Positions 46,936 to 56,424 of a DNA stretch of 64,000 nucleotides are shown piece after piece (the stretch's first letter is position 1; each line of letters opens with the position of its first letter). The notes below the pieces were generated by a model. That model was not told the origin of the DNA, ran no database searches, and saw only the letters and a list, made by a program, of their open reading frames with translations. The stretch is taken from positions 806,001 through 870,000 of the forward strand of contig OZ257145.1 of NCBI GenBank assembly GCA_965279315.1. Reading direction: 5' to 3'. The position numbers were made by a program, and so were the translations under genes. This stretch comes from JAPWJZ01 sp965279315 (GTDB lineage: Bacteria; Pseudomonadota; Alphaproteobacteria; Micavibrionales; UBA2020).

Positions 46936-48731
46936 CGGATCACGCGCAGCAGCAGTGGTTTATTACCCTGTTGCCGGTAAAACGTCATGCCGTCCACTTG
47001 CTGCAGCCAGTCGGGAAGCGGCTCGCCCTGCCTGAAAAAGCGCGGGTGGTAAACGGCACAGACCAGCAATGTATCAACATTGCGTTGTTTCAGCAGCGCA
47101 TGAAAACGGTCTGTATCAGCCGCCTGCCGCATCGCCTTCAGGTTGCGCAACCCCGCAGCTTCGCGGTGGTAATTCGATGCGATGATGCGGTAGGGCGTAA
47201 AAAACTGCATCTCGCCGCCGACATCCTCATAGGTATAAAAAATATCGCTTTTGTCACCCAGCAGTTTTTGTAACTGCTGGGTCTGGATCACATACTGCAC
47301 TTCGCTCATGCAACCGGTGCCGGGCGCATTGCCGGCCACTTGCGCTTTCATCGTGGCTGCCAGCGACCCCATCATGTAGGCGGCAATGACCGCAATCCAC
47401 AAATAGGGCTGCCAGCGCCGCGGCGAAAAGGCGAAACGGCGCGTGACGATACTGATTGTCGGCAACAACGCTGCGCACAGGATAATCGATACCGGTGCCA
47501 GGTAGTATGCCCAGCGCGCCTGCACCAATGTCAGGAAAAGCATGACAACCAGCAATGCTCCCAGAATGACCAGCGGCCCGCGACGTTGCGGGCGGCGGTC
47601 ACGCCACAGAACCGACAATAACAGGATCAAGGCCAGCAGCGGCTGCAACAGACTTGGCGCATAGCTGGAAAAAGAAGTCTCCATCAAGGGACGCGCCTCG
47701 CTTACCAGCGGCAGGAAATCACTGAAAATATAAGGGTCAACATCCGCCATCGGCCCCATAAAGAATTTCGGGTAACTGATATAAATCGCCCAGACACCTG
47801 CAAGGCTGGCAATTGCGGCGACCATTATCCTGATGGATCGGCTGTTTGTATTCCGCCAGCACAAGATCGTCACCAGCGCGACAGCCGCAGAAACCCACAG
47901 GGCCAGCACCTGAACAAACGATAGAGAATCATAAGTGATGTGCGAGAAAATACGTGCGGCCGGTATTTCAACGAACATGCCAACCGTGGCCAATGATGCT
48001 GCAGCAACTGCTGTGATCACCGGCGCCGTCATGCGCTGCCTGTCTTCGGAAGCTCCCCGCAAGGCATCAAGACCCAAAATGCCCAGCGTTGTGGCATATA
48101 TTAGCAGGCCTTCGGGGCTTATCCATGTAATCAGGCCCAGCAGAATCCCCGTTGCCAGCGCCTGTGATGCGCGCATCGCGCCGCCTGCCAGAAAAACCAG
48201 GACGCCGCACCACAGCACGCTCATCAAACCGTGGTGGTCTGCATTGCCCGGCCGAAAATGATCACCCATGTAAGGGCTGCACAAAAATAGCAGCAGGACA
48301 CAGGACATCACGTGTTTATGCCGGAAAATTTTCTGTGCCGCCGCCGCCATCAAACTCGCCGCCGCCAGCGATAACAAAACCGGATACCATGCTGCCGCCA
48401 GCATCAGGCGCAGCTCGGGCGTTTTTGTCCAAGGCATCAGGCTATAAAGCCCCGCCAGGACAAAATCGAGCGGACGCGTCCAATGCGATTCTATCCCGCC
48501 GATGGGGGCGTTCGTGGCGGGTACTGCATGGTTGAAAAAGCCGCCTGTTATCCATTGCCTTACTTCCGCCAACCGCATCCAGGCATCGGGGTTATAAGGC
48601 GGTAGCGGCGCGGCAAGTACCGGCCAGTCCGAAAGATCGGCGAGGCGCATCACGAGCGGGATACCGATGATGAAACAGAACGTAATCCAGACACCGCGCC
48701 GCCAGCGTGACGTTACAGGTGCCGTGCTCAA
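46932..48731 (-). CDS. STT3-like membrane glycosyltransferase (GT-C)
   Basis: A 599-aa protein with about 12 membrane helices. Several motifs fit the STT3/AglB oligosaccharyltransferase type: an acidic pair near EL1 in [15 protein letters not shown] (47-60), the WTRPLDF loop, PGNADHHG (161-168) as the second acidic/HH motif, PLVSEARPL (341-349) where TIxE-type motifs sit, and ARWAYYLAP. The C-terminal soluble domain is short and the WWDYG motif is missing. It is coupled to its paralogue upstream by an ATGA overlap. The donor and acceptor are unknown. The STT3 relationship is my reading of motifs and was not searched. Confidence 0.7.
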   Translation of the reverse strand: MSTAPVTSRWRRGVWITFCFIIGIPLVMRLADLSDWPVLAAPLPPYNPDAWMRLAEVRQWITGGFFNHAVPATNAPIGGIESHWTRPLDFVLAGLYSLMPWTKTPELRLMLAAAWYPVLLSLAAASLMAAAAQKIFRHKHVMSCVLLLFLCSPYMGDHFRPGNADHHGLMSVLWCGVLVFLAGGAMRASQALATGILLGLITWISPEGLLIYATTLGILGLDALRGASEDRQRMTAPVITAVAAASLATVGMFVEIPAARIFSHITYDSLSFVQVLALWVSAAVALVTILCWRNTNSRSIRIMVAAIASLAGVWAIYISYPKFFMGPMADVDPYIFSDFLPLVSEARPLMETSFSSYAPSLLQPLLALILLLSVLWRDRRPQRRGPLVILGALLVVMLFLTLVQARWAYYLAPVSIILCAALLPTISIVTRRFAFSPRRWQPYLWIAVIAAYMMGSLAATMKAQVAGNAPGTGCMSEVQYVIQTQQLQKLLGDKSDIFYTYEDVGGEMQFFTPYRIIASNYHREAAGLRNLKAMRQAADTDRFHALLKQRNVDTLLVCAVYHPRFFRQGEPLPDWLQQVDGMTFYRQQGNKPLLLRVIR

Positions 48732-50965
48732 GGCAGAACTTTCAACAACAGGGGCTTCGCGCCCGGCATGTCAAAAAATTCCAGCCCCGTGACAGGCTGC
48801 AGCCAGACAGGCAGTTTGCCTTGTCCCAGACTGTTCAGGAAACTGTCCGGTTTTTGCCCTGCGGGACAGAACAACAGCGCGCCCACATCACGCGCCGCCA
48901 GTGCTTTTTTTGTGGTGGCCGCATCCTTTGCATCGCGGATACGCGCCATGTCACGCAGGCCGGTATGTTCGCGGTGATAGTTCGAGGCAATGATGCGGTA
49001 CGGCGTGAAAAATTGCATTTCGCCGCCTATGTCTTCAGGCACGAAAATTACCAGCGGTTTGTCACCAAGGTGCTTTTGCAACTGTTGTGTTTGCACGATA
49101 TGGCGCAACTGTGTCGTGCACCAGGCATTCGGCACGGGCTCGCTTTTCACGGTGCGTACCATCATCGATGTCGCCAGCACTGCAAGGCCGAGGACGACAT
49201 AGGGGCGCACAATACGCGGCGCACCCCGCAGCCAGGATCCGGTGTCCCCCTTAGCCGCAGTCGCCAATCCGGGCAACAGGGCGGCAACGGCAATCGCCGC
49301 CACCGGCTGCAGGTAATAGCCCCAGCGCGCCTGCAACAATGTCATGACCAGCGTCAGTATCATCAACGCGCCCAAAATCATCAAACGCCGCAGCCGGGCC
49401 AAGCGGATTTTGGGCTGCATCAGCGCGAAGCCCATCAGGAAGATGGCAAGCGCCGGCATCATCAACGCCTTTGACGCGAATTCAGGGGTGCTGTGCAGCA
49501 GCGGCTTCGCTTCGGCCACCATCGGCAGGAACCCTTGCAAGATGTAAGGATCCGCATCGCCCATCGGCCCCAGATAAAAACGCGGGAATGCCGCGTATTG
49601 CGCCAACAACACCAGCGCACCCAGCACGCAGGCAGAAAAAAACCGCGCCGCCGCCGTCATCGGGATGCGGAATAACCCGGCCATTACCGCCGTGGCCGCC
49701 AGCGTCAGCCAAAGTAAAGTCACATGAACGATCGAGAGCGTATCGAGGTAAGGATGCCCGAGTATGTCGCCCGCCGGGATTTCAACGAACAAAGCCGCTG
49801 TGAGCGTCACCACGCCCCCAAGCGCGGTAAATGCGGGCAACGATGCGCGTGCAGGGCGCAGAATGGCATCGATGCCCAGCAGCAGGAATACGGCTCCCGC
49901 CAAAATCAACGCCTCCGGGCTTGTCCACAGCATCAATCCCAACAATGCACCCAGCACCAAGCCGACACAGGCGGATGCGCTGTCCGACAGCAGCACAAGC
50001 AACACGCCGCACCACAACGTCGCCAGCAGCCCGTGATGATCGGCATCGCCCGGGGATGTATAATCATAAACGCTTGTGAGCAGCAAAAGCGCCGCGCAGC
50101 CCATGACCTGCACATGCCTGAACTGGCGTCGTGCCGCCGCGGCCAGCAGCCCGAAAGTCGCAAAACCCAATGTCACCGGCAGCCATGCCGCGGCCAGCAT
50201 CAGGCGCACATCCATGCCAAAGCGTGACGGCGACAGCGCGTAAAACAGGCTCAGCAGGATATCCATGGGCCGCGTCCACGGCGTCGTGATGCCGCCCATG
50301 GGGGCATTTGTCCGCAGCACGGCATGGCTAAAGAAGTCGCCGCCATTGATCCATTGCCGCACCTGTGTCAGTCGCAACCATGCGTCCGGGTCGGCGGGAT
50401 TCAGCGGAAATTCCAGTTTGGGGAAGGCGTAGATTTCGCTCAAATGCCCCGTCAGTTTTGATGTGCCCAGCGCCAGCAGCGCGAACAGCCCCCAGATCAA
50501 CCCCTCGCGCAGGCGACGCGGGTTTGTCGTCCTGAGCGATGATGCTGTGGCGGCCTCGCTATGGGGCAGCAACAGGCGGATAAAAAACCAGCCCCCGCCC
50601 ATGCCTGCCGCCGCGCCAACGGCCAATGCTGTCAGGCGCCCGAATGAATCCAGCGGCTGGGGCATCACGTGCAGCAGGCGCGCAAACAGCGCAAAACTCA
50701 AAATCGCACCTGCAAAGGCGAGCGCGCCAAACGGGACCGGTTGCCCCTTGGCAGTTTTTAAGCCTTCACTGCCTTGAAAAATAAATGCCCGCCCTGCGAG
50801 GTAAAGCCCCAGCGTCGCGATGCCAAGCCCGGCCAGCCGCGCGAGATGCACCTGCCAACCGGCACTTGCCAGCAGCTCCATGACAGCCGCGTCCAGCGCG
50901 GCGCAAAGCAGGCTCGCCGCCAGAAAGCGCCGGATCACAGGATGGGCCGAAAGGGTCAGGGACAT
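48728..50965 (-). CDS. GtrA-like domain fused to STT3-like membrane glycosyltransferase
   Basis: A 745-aa membrane protein paralogous to the downstream gene. Residues 1 to about 140 form four hydrophobic helices that resemble GtrA (RFLAASLLCAALDAAVMELL, then LARLAGLGIATLGLYLAGRAF, in part), a family thought to flip polyprenyl-linked sugars. From about residue 190 the STT3-like core follows: PADPDAWLRLTQVRQW, SPGDADHHGLLATLW (about 305-319), FLPMVAEAKPLL (479-490) and ARWGYYLQP. No WWDYG motif is seen. The ATG at 50965 has a GGAGG 13 bases upstream; a frame extends further to 51091 without support. The pairing of a flippase-like domain with a transferase suggests lipid-linked glycan transfer (inference). 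Confidence 0.68.
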   Translation of the reverse strand: MSLTLSAHPVIRRFLAASLLCAALDAAVMELLASAGWQVHLARLAGLGIATLGLYLAGRAFIFQGSEGLKTAKGQPVPFGALAFAGAILSFALFARLLHVMPQPLDSFGRLTALAVGAAAGMGGGWFFIRLLLPHSEAATASSLRTTNPRRLREGLIWGLFALLALGTSKLTGHLSEIYAFPKLEFPLNPADPDAWLRLTQVRQWINGGDFFSHAVLRTNAPMGGITTPWTRPMDILLSLFYALSPSRFGMDVRLMLAAAWLPVTLGFATFGLLAAAARRQFRHVQVMGCAALLLLTSVYDYTSPGDADHHGLLATLWCGVLLVLLSDSASACVGLVLGALLGLMLWTSPEALILAGAVFLLLGIDAILRPARASLPAFTALGGVVTLTAALFVEIPAGDILGHPYLDTLSIVHVTLLWLTLAATAVMAGLFRIPMTAAARFFSACVLGALVLLAQYAAFPRFYLGPMGDADPYILQGFLPMVAEAKPLLHSTPEFASKALMMPALAIFLMGFALMQPKIRLARLRRLMILGALMILTLVMTLLQARWGYYLQPVAAIAVAALLPGLATAAKGDTGSWLRGAPRIVRPYVVLGLAVLATSMMVRTVKSEPVPNAWCTTQLRHIVQTQQLQKHLGDKPLVIFVPEDIGGEMQFFTPYRIIASNYHREHTGLRDMARIRDAKDAATTKKALAARDVGALLFCPAGQKPDSFLNSLGQGKLPVWLQPVTGLEFFDMPGAKPLLLKVLP

Positions 50966-51111
50966 GTGCTTGAATAAACCTCCCGCCGTGAATGGCCGGG
51001 TTGAGGTTATTGTGCAGCAGCATCCGGCAGGTGAAAAGCTAAACCTCACGCATGATTGCGGAAAACCGTAGGCGTGGGGCGTACGGCCCAATGCCGGTCA
51101 AACCGACGCCC

Positions 51112-51160
51112 AAAAAAACGAAGCCCCGCTTTCGTCAGCGGGGCCAGTTTTATTGTTTTT
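51112..51160. terminator. Rho-independent terminator with T-runs on both sides
   Basis: GCCCCGCT (51123-51130) and AGCGGGGC (51137-51144) make an 8-bp stem. Leftward it is followed by TTCGTTTTTTT and rightward by CAGTTTTATTGTTTTT. No annotated gene ends into it from either side, so it marks an unlisted transcript. Confidence 0.85.
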
Positions 51161-51161
51161 C

Positions 51162-51281
51162 TTATTTCTTACAGTACCCTCTCATGAGGCCGAGAGATCC
51201 AGTGTTGAGCCATTTTTTTTGCTTATGGCGGGCTTTTAGTACAGATATGTTGTGTGCGGATTGAAACCCCAGACTCAACAT
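51162..51281 (-). CDS. Possible 39-aa peptide, leftward
   Basis: An ATG at 51279-51281 opens a 39-codon frame ending TAA, 18 bases before the terminator stem. The peptide is basic and begins MLSLGFQSAHNISVLKARHK. Only a weak AAAAG lies before the ATG. Codon use is less GC-biased than in the neighbouring genes. With an upstream TATAAT and the terminator it makes a plausible small transcription unit, which could equally be a non-coding RNA. Confidence 0.25.
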   Translation of the reverse strand: MLSLGFQSAHNISVLKARHKQKKWLNTGSLGLMRGYCKK

Positions 51282-51624
51282 CTTTTAAGCAAGCCGGTTA
51301 TACGCCCGCGAACAAAAACCCGCAAGTTATTCTTTTCATAAGATTATTATTATAGACTAACGCAGTAAAACATTATTATACTGCGTTGCAACATCGAACG
51401 TCGAAACTTAATTACAATCATTAACGCCAACACGCCTTATCCACAGGCAGCCACCTATACTCGACAGGTCGAATCGACAATGCATACAGACCATTGATGC
51501 CGGTACGGATGCAGCAGACCCGATATGCCGTAACCAAGAAATTACGTTGACGAAAATTAAAAATATCAGTAGTTTGCCCTTCGTCGTTGAATAACAACGA
51601 TTCCGACAATATGGAACACGTATC

Positions 51625-51762
51625 ATGAAAAAGACTTCGTCCCTGAAATCGCTGAAAACACGCGATAAAAACAACAAAGTGGTTCGCCGTCGCGATGGCC
51701 AAGGCAAGATGCGCCTTTACGTCATCAACAAGGAAAACCCCCGCATGAAAGCCAAGCAGTAA
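51625..51762 (+). CDS. rpmJ: 50S ribosomal protein L36 (zinc-free type)
   Basis: A 45-aa ribosomal protein. The core [20 protein letters not shown] and [16 protein letters not shown] matches the alphaproteobacterial L36 consensus (SLKSLK.RH.D...VRR.GR.YVINK.NPR.KARQ). It has no cysteine, so it is the zinc-independent form usual in this class. Compared with the consensus it has about four to six extra residues (DGQGKM) between VRRR and RLYVI. It stands alone, some 50 bases before mreB, with a long upstream gap. The identification is firm despite the length. Confidence 0.92.
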   Translation: MKKTSSLKSLKTRDKNNKVVRRRDGQGKMRLYVINKENPRMKAKQ

Positions 51763-51806
51763 TCTCTTTGAACGTTTTTTCCGTGACTCCCCGCAAGGGG
51801 CTTTAG

Positions 51807-52856
<1,050 letters not shown>

Positions 52857-52935
52857 ACCGACGCCTCTTAAGCTTCGTTTTCCCGATAGATACAATTTTA
52901 AATAACAGTTTCAGCGACTTGAGCGGAACTTCTTT

Positions 52936-52965
52936 TTGCTTTTGTTAAGAAATTCTTGCTATAAT
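52936..52965 (+). promoter_or_regulatory. Promoter between mreB and mreC
   Basis: TTGCTT (52936-52941), an 18-base spacer and TATAAT (52960-52965) in the 146-base AT-rich gap. It would allow mreC, mreD, mrdA and rodA to be expressed apart from mreB. Confidence 0.6.
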
Positions 52966-53002
52966 TAAGTCTGGGTTCATTTTTTAGGGTTCGAGGCCCT
53001 GC

Positions 53003-53899
53003 TTGGTTTCTCACCGTCCACATAAATCCGTGCTGCAGTCACTGCCGATGAGGACGCTGACCACGCGTCTCACGCCTGCCGTCCTGATTTTGCTGGCCGT
53101 CACCCTGATGGTCTTCCACAAGATGGATGCCCTGCCGGTTGAACAAATGCGCGTCGCCCTTACCGACAAAATGACGCCCGTGATGACGGCTGTTTCCAGC
53201 CCCTTCGTGGCGCTGACAGATTCCTTTGACGGCATCGCCACCCTGCGCCAGCTGCGCGCTGAAAACATGCAGCTGCGCGAAGAAAACACCAAGCTGCAAA
53301 AATGGTATGAAAACGCGCTGCGCTATCAGGCGGAAAACCAGTCCTTCCGCGAACTGCTGAACGTCAAGGCAGATCCCGCGCTCACCTATGTCACAACGCG
53401 CGTTGTGTCCGACCCCGGCGGATCGTTCGTGAAAAGCGTGCTGCTGCCCGTCGGCACCAACGACCGCGTCAGCAAGGGCAATGCCGTGATGTCCGGCCAG
53501 GGCCTGATCGGCCGCGTGACCGAAGCGGGTGATCGCTCCGCGCGCGTGCTGCTGGTGACAGACTTGAACTCCCACATTCCCGTGACCATCCAGAACACGC
53601 GCACAAAGGCGATTTTGGCGGGTAAAAACACCGATTTGCTGAAACTGGAACGCCTGCCGATGGATAGCGGCCTGACCGTCGGCCAGCGCGTCGTGACCTC
53701 CGGCGATGGCGGGCAGCTGCCGCCCGACGTTCCCATCGGCGTGATTGTGGAGGTTGGCGCGGACGGCGTTTTCGTCAAGCCGCTTTCCGAGATTGAAAAG
53801 ATCACTTACGTGCAGGTCATCAACGCAGATGTTGACCGCGGTTTATCAACCGGCGAAATCAGCACGCCTGTCGATAAACATTCCAGCAAAAGAAAATAA
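53003..53899 (+). CDS. mreC: Cell shape-determining protein MreC
   Basis: Periplasmic scaffold of the elongasome that activates PBP2/RodA. The 298-aa protein starts at a TTG (53003-53005) that has CGAGG upstream; an ATG at 53048 is an alternative. One N-terminal membrane helix (about residues 25-43) is followed by a coiled coil (LRQLRAENMQLREENTKLQK, about 81-100) and the two-lobed beta domain with DRVSKGNAVMSGQGLIGRV and GQRVVTSGDGGQLPPDVPIGV. The end is polar and Lys/Ser-rich. mreD follows after one base. Confidence 0.93.
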   Translation: MVSHRPHKSVLQSLPMRTLTTRLTPAVLILLAVTLMVFHKMDALPVEQMRVALTDKMTPVMTAVSSPFVALTDSFDGIATLRQLRAENMQLREENTKLQKWYENALRYQAENQSFRELLNVKADPALTYVTTRVVSDPGGSFVKSVLLPVGTNDRVSKGNAVMSGQGLIGRVTEAGDRSARVLLVTDLNSHIPVTIQNTRTKAILAGKNTDLLKLERLPMDSGLTVGQRVVTSGDGGQLPPDVPIGVIVEVGADGVFVKPLSEIEKITYVQVINADVDRGLSTGEISTPVDKHSSKRK

Positions 53900-53900
53900 C

Positions 53901-54437
53901 ATGGCATTTGGTGCCGATGATGGCTGGCAGGGCTCGACCGCAAGCATGCTTGGCCGCTGGGCGATGACGGCTGTTTTTATCGTCGTGCTGCTGGTGTTGT
54001 CGACCTTCCCCTTCAAGATCGGCCATTTCGGCGAGATACGCCCCTCCTTTATGCTGATGGCAATTTACTATTGGGCGGTCATGCGCCCGTCGACGCTGTC
54101 GCCCATCGCGACCTTTATCGTGGGCATTGCCTTTGACCTCATGGGCGGCTTTCCGTTGGGGCTGAATGCCATGACGCTGCTGATCGTGCAGTGGGGAACG
54201 CGCCGCCAGCGCAAATTCGTCCTTGGGCAGGGCTTTATCGTGCTGTGGATGGGCCTTGCGCTGGTCAGCCTCGGCGCGGGGCTGTTCCAGTGGGTGGTCT
54301 ATTCCGGCTTCCACCAGAATTTCCAGCTCGGCTCTCTGAAACCTGTCCTGACCAGCGTCGTTATGACGAGCGTGATTTTTCCGCTGATCGTTCTGCCGCT
54401 CTCGGCCTTTAACAAAAGCCTCGCCGAGCGGCAGTAA
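53901..54437 (+). CDS. mreD: Rod shape-determining protein MreD
   Basis: Integral inner-membrane partner of MreC. The 178-aa protein starts at the ATG right after the mreC stop and has five or six hydrophobic helices, with the family pattern IRPSFMLMAIYYWAVMRPSTLSPIATFIVGIAFDLMGGFPLG, given here only in part (residues about 45-86). The poor conservation normal for MreD means synteny carries much of the call: mreC lies before it and mrdA after it. Confidence 0.9.
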   Translation: MAFGADDGWQGSTASMLGRWAMTAVFIVVLLVLSTFPFKIGHFGEIRPSFMLMAIYYWAVMRPSTLSPIATFIVGIAFDLMGGFPLGLNAMTLLIVQWGTRRQRKFVLGQGFIVLWMGLALVSLGAGLFQWVVYSGFHQNFQLGSLKPVLTSVVMTSVIFPLIVLPLSAFNKSLAERQ

Positions 54438-54498
54438 CAGCCCGGAGATCCGTTTAAATCCCGTTTAACTTCCGGCGCTGCTTCTGTAATATGCCCCC

Positions 54499-56421
54499 AT
54501 GAACCGGGATATGGAGAGATATAAGGAATTCTCCCGCCGCGCCTTGATCATCGGCGTGGCGCAAACCGCGCTGTTCGGTGTTCTGGCGACGCGCCTTGGT
54601 TATTTGCAGGTGGTCGAACAGGAACGGTTCCAGACGCTGTCCGACAAAAACCGTATTTCCCTGCGTCTTGTTTCCGCAGGGCGGGGCGAAATCATGGACC
54701 GCTTCGGCGTGCCGCTCGCGATCAACACGCAGAATTTCCGCACTTTCCTTGTGCCCGAACAGGCCAATGATGTCGAAGAAACGCTGTACCGCCTGTCGAA
54801 ACTGATCCCCGTGACCGAAGACGACAAGCAGGCCGTGCTGCTGGAGCTTGGCAAGGTGCGCCCCTTCACGCCCATCCTTGTGAAGGAAAACCTCACTTGG
54901 GAAGACATGGCGATGGTCGAACAGAACTTCCCCGACCTGCCGGGCGTGTCGACCGAAGAAGGTGAAATCCGGTCATACCCGCTTGGCCTTGCGACGGCGC
55001 ATATCATTGGTTATGTCGGGCGCGTCAGCGAGGCGGAACTTGCAGCCGAAGAGACCAAAAACCCCGTCATGACGATCCCCGGTTTTCGCATCGGCAAAAC
55101 GGGTGTGGAGAAAAAATTCGATGCGGAGCTGCGTGGCGTGGCCGGGCAAATTCAGGCCGAGGTCAACGTCGTCGGGCGCGAGATCCGCGAATTGTCGCGC
55201 CGCGATCCGAAAAAGGGCCATCGTCTCACGTTGACGCTTGATGCCGACCTGCAGATGCAATGCCAGGAAATGCTGGGCAAGGAACGCAGCGCCTCCGCCG
55301 TCGTGATGGACGCGCATACCGGCGAGGTTTACGCGCTATGCTCATTCCCCAGTTTCGACCCCAACCTGTTCAGCCGCGGCATCCCCGCCGATGTGTGGGA
55401 AGGCCTGCTGGCCGATGAAACAAACCCGCTGACGAACAAGGCGGTCGCGGGCCAATACCCGCCCGGCTCGACATTCAAGATGGTGACGGCACTGGCGGCG
55501 CTGGACGCGGGCATCCCCCCCGGCACGCATGTTTTCTGCCCCGGCTATTACATGCTGGGCAAGGATAAATTCCACTGCTGGCGTCCCGCAGGCCATGGCA
55601 GCGTCGGTTTCGAAGGTGCGCTTATCCAGTCCTGCGACTGTTTCTTCTATGAAATGGGCAACCGCATCGGGGTTGATGCGATTGCGAAAATGGCGCGCCG
55701 TCTCGGCCTGGGCGCAAAAATGGATTTCGAAGTGCCGGGCGAGGGCGAAGGGATTATCCCCGACCGCGCATGGAAACTGAAACGCTACAAGGAACAATGG
55801 CATAAGGGCGAAACGCTCAACAGCGCGATCGGTCAGGGCCATACGCTGACGACGCCATTGCAGCTCGCCACCATGACCGCGCGACTGGTGAATGGCGGCA
55901 AGGCCGTGAAACCCATCCTTGTCCGCTCGATCGAGGAAAAGGGCAACCAGATCCCCGAATGGAAACATATCGGGCTGAACCCGGCGCATCTGGCGATCGT
56001 CATGCGTGGCATGGATGGCGTCGTGAACGGCCCGAACGGCACGGCCAAAGGCTCTAAAATTACGGAGGCTCCGTATTCGATGGGCGGCAAGACCGGCACG
56101 GCGCAGGTGCGCCGCATCACCGCCGCCATGCGCGCGCAGGGGATCAAGAACGAAAGCCTGCCATGGCGCTGGCGTCACCACGCATTGTTTGTCGGATATG
56201 GCCCGGTCGAAGACCCGCGCTATGTGACCGCCGTTGTCGTGGAACACGGCGTGGGCGGCGCAAAGGCCGCCGCACCCATCGCGCGCGATATTTTGCTGGC
56301 GATCCAGAAACGCGCACCGCACCGCATCCATACCGTCGACGAGGCGGTCGAGGCCGCCGCCGCCAGCGGCGAAGCCCCGAAAAAACCCGCGCCGCGCACC
56401 AAGCGCAAGAAAAGGCAGTAA
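54499..56421 (+). CDS. mrdA: Penicillin-binding protein 2
   Basis: Class B transpeptidase of the elongasome, cross-linking strands made by RodA. The 640-aa protein has a membrane helix at about residues 15-35, the pedestal domain with AGRGEIMDRFGVPLA and a transpeptidase domain with S324TFK (in PPGSTFKMVTALAALD), S378CD and K531TGT. The last 30 residues are Pro/Lys/Arg-rich (EAPKKPAPRTKRKKRQ), a tail not found in E. coli PBP2. rodA begins three bases after the stop, so both are translated from one message. Confidence 0.95.
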   Translation: MNRDMERYKEFSRRALIIGVAQTALFGVLATRLGYLQVVEQERFQTLSDKNRISLRLVSAGRGEIMDRFGVPLAINTQNFRTFLVPEQANDVEETLYRLSKLIPVTEDDKQAVLLELGKVRPFTPILVKENLTWEDMAMVEQNFPDLPGVSTEEGEIRSYPLGLATAHIIGYVGRVSEAELAAEETKNPVMTIPGFRIGKTGVEKKFDAELRGVAGQIQAEVNVVGREIRELSRRDPKKGHRLTLTLDADLQMQCQEMLGKERSASAVVMDAHTGEVYALCSFPSFDPNLFSRGIPADVWEGLLADETNPLTNKAVAGQYPPGSTFKMVTALAALDAGIPPGTHVFCPGYYMLGKDKFHCWRPAGHGSVGFEGALIQSCDCFFYEMGNRIGVDAIAKMARRLGLGAKMDFEVPGEGEGIIPDRAWKLKRYKEQWHKGETLNSAIGQGHTLTTPLQLATMTARLVNGGKAVKPILVRSIEEKGNQIPEWKHIGLNPAHLAIVMRGMDGVVNGPNGTAKGSKITEAPYSMGGKTGTAQVRRITAAMRAQGIKNESLPWRWRHHALFVGYGPVEDPRYVTAVVVEHGVGGAKAAAPIARDILLAIQKRAPHRIHTVDEAVEAAAASGEAPKKPAPRTKRKKRQ

Positions 56422-56424
56422 CCC

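Larger units (their letters stand above)
51092..51624. other. Long intergenic gap with a possible leftward small transcript
   Basis: A gap of over 500 bases, AT-rich for this genome. It holds a strong hairpin terminator, a possible 39-codon leftward frame, paired stems at 51228-51233/51304-51309 and 51203-51209/51274-51280, a 9-bp hairpin (51359-51367 and 51379-51387, AACGCAGTA), and leftward TATAAT hexamers near 51350 and 51376. The right part (51400-51624), before rpmJ, shows no gene. Confidence 0.5.

Noticed and set aside
51052..51264. 70-codon plus-strand frame in the gap after the GtrA-STT3 gene
   Set aside because: It runs through the strong terminator hairpin and the T-runs, and no ribosome-binding site is present.
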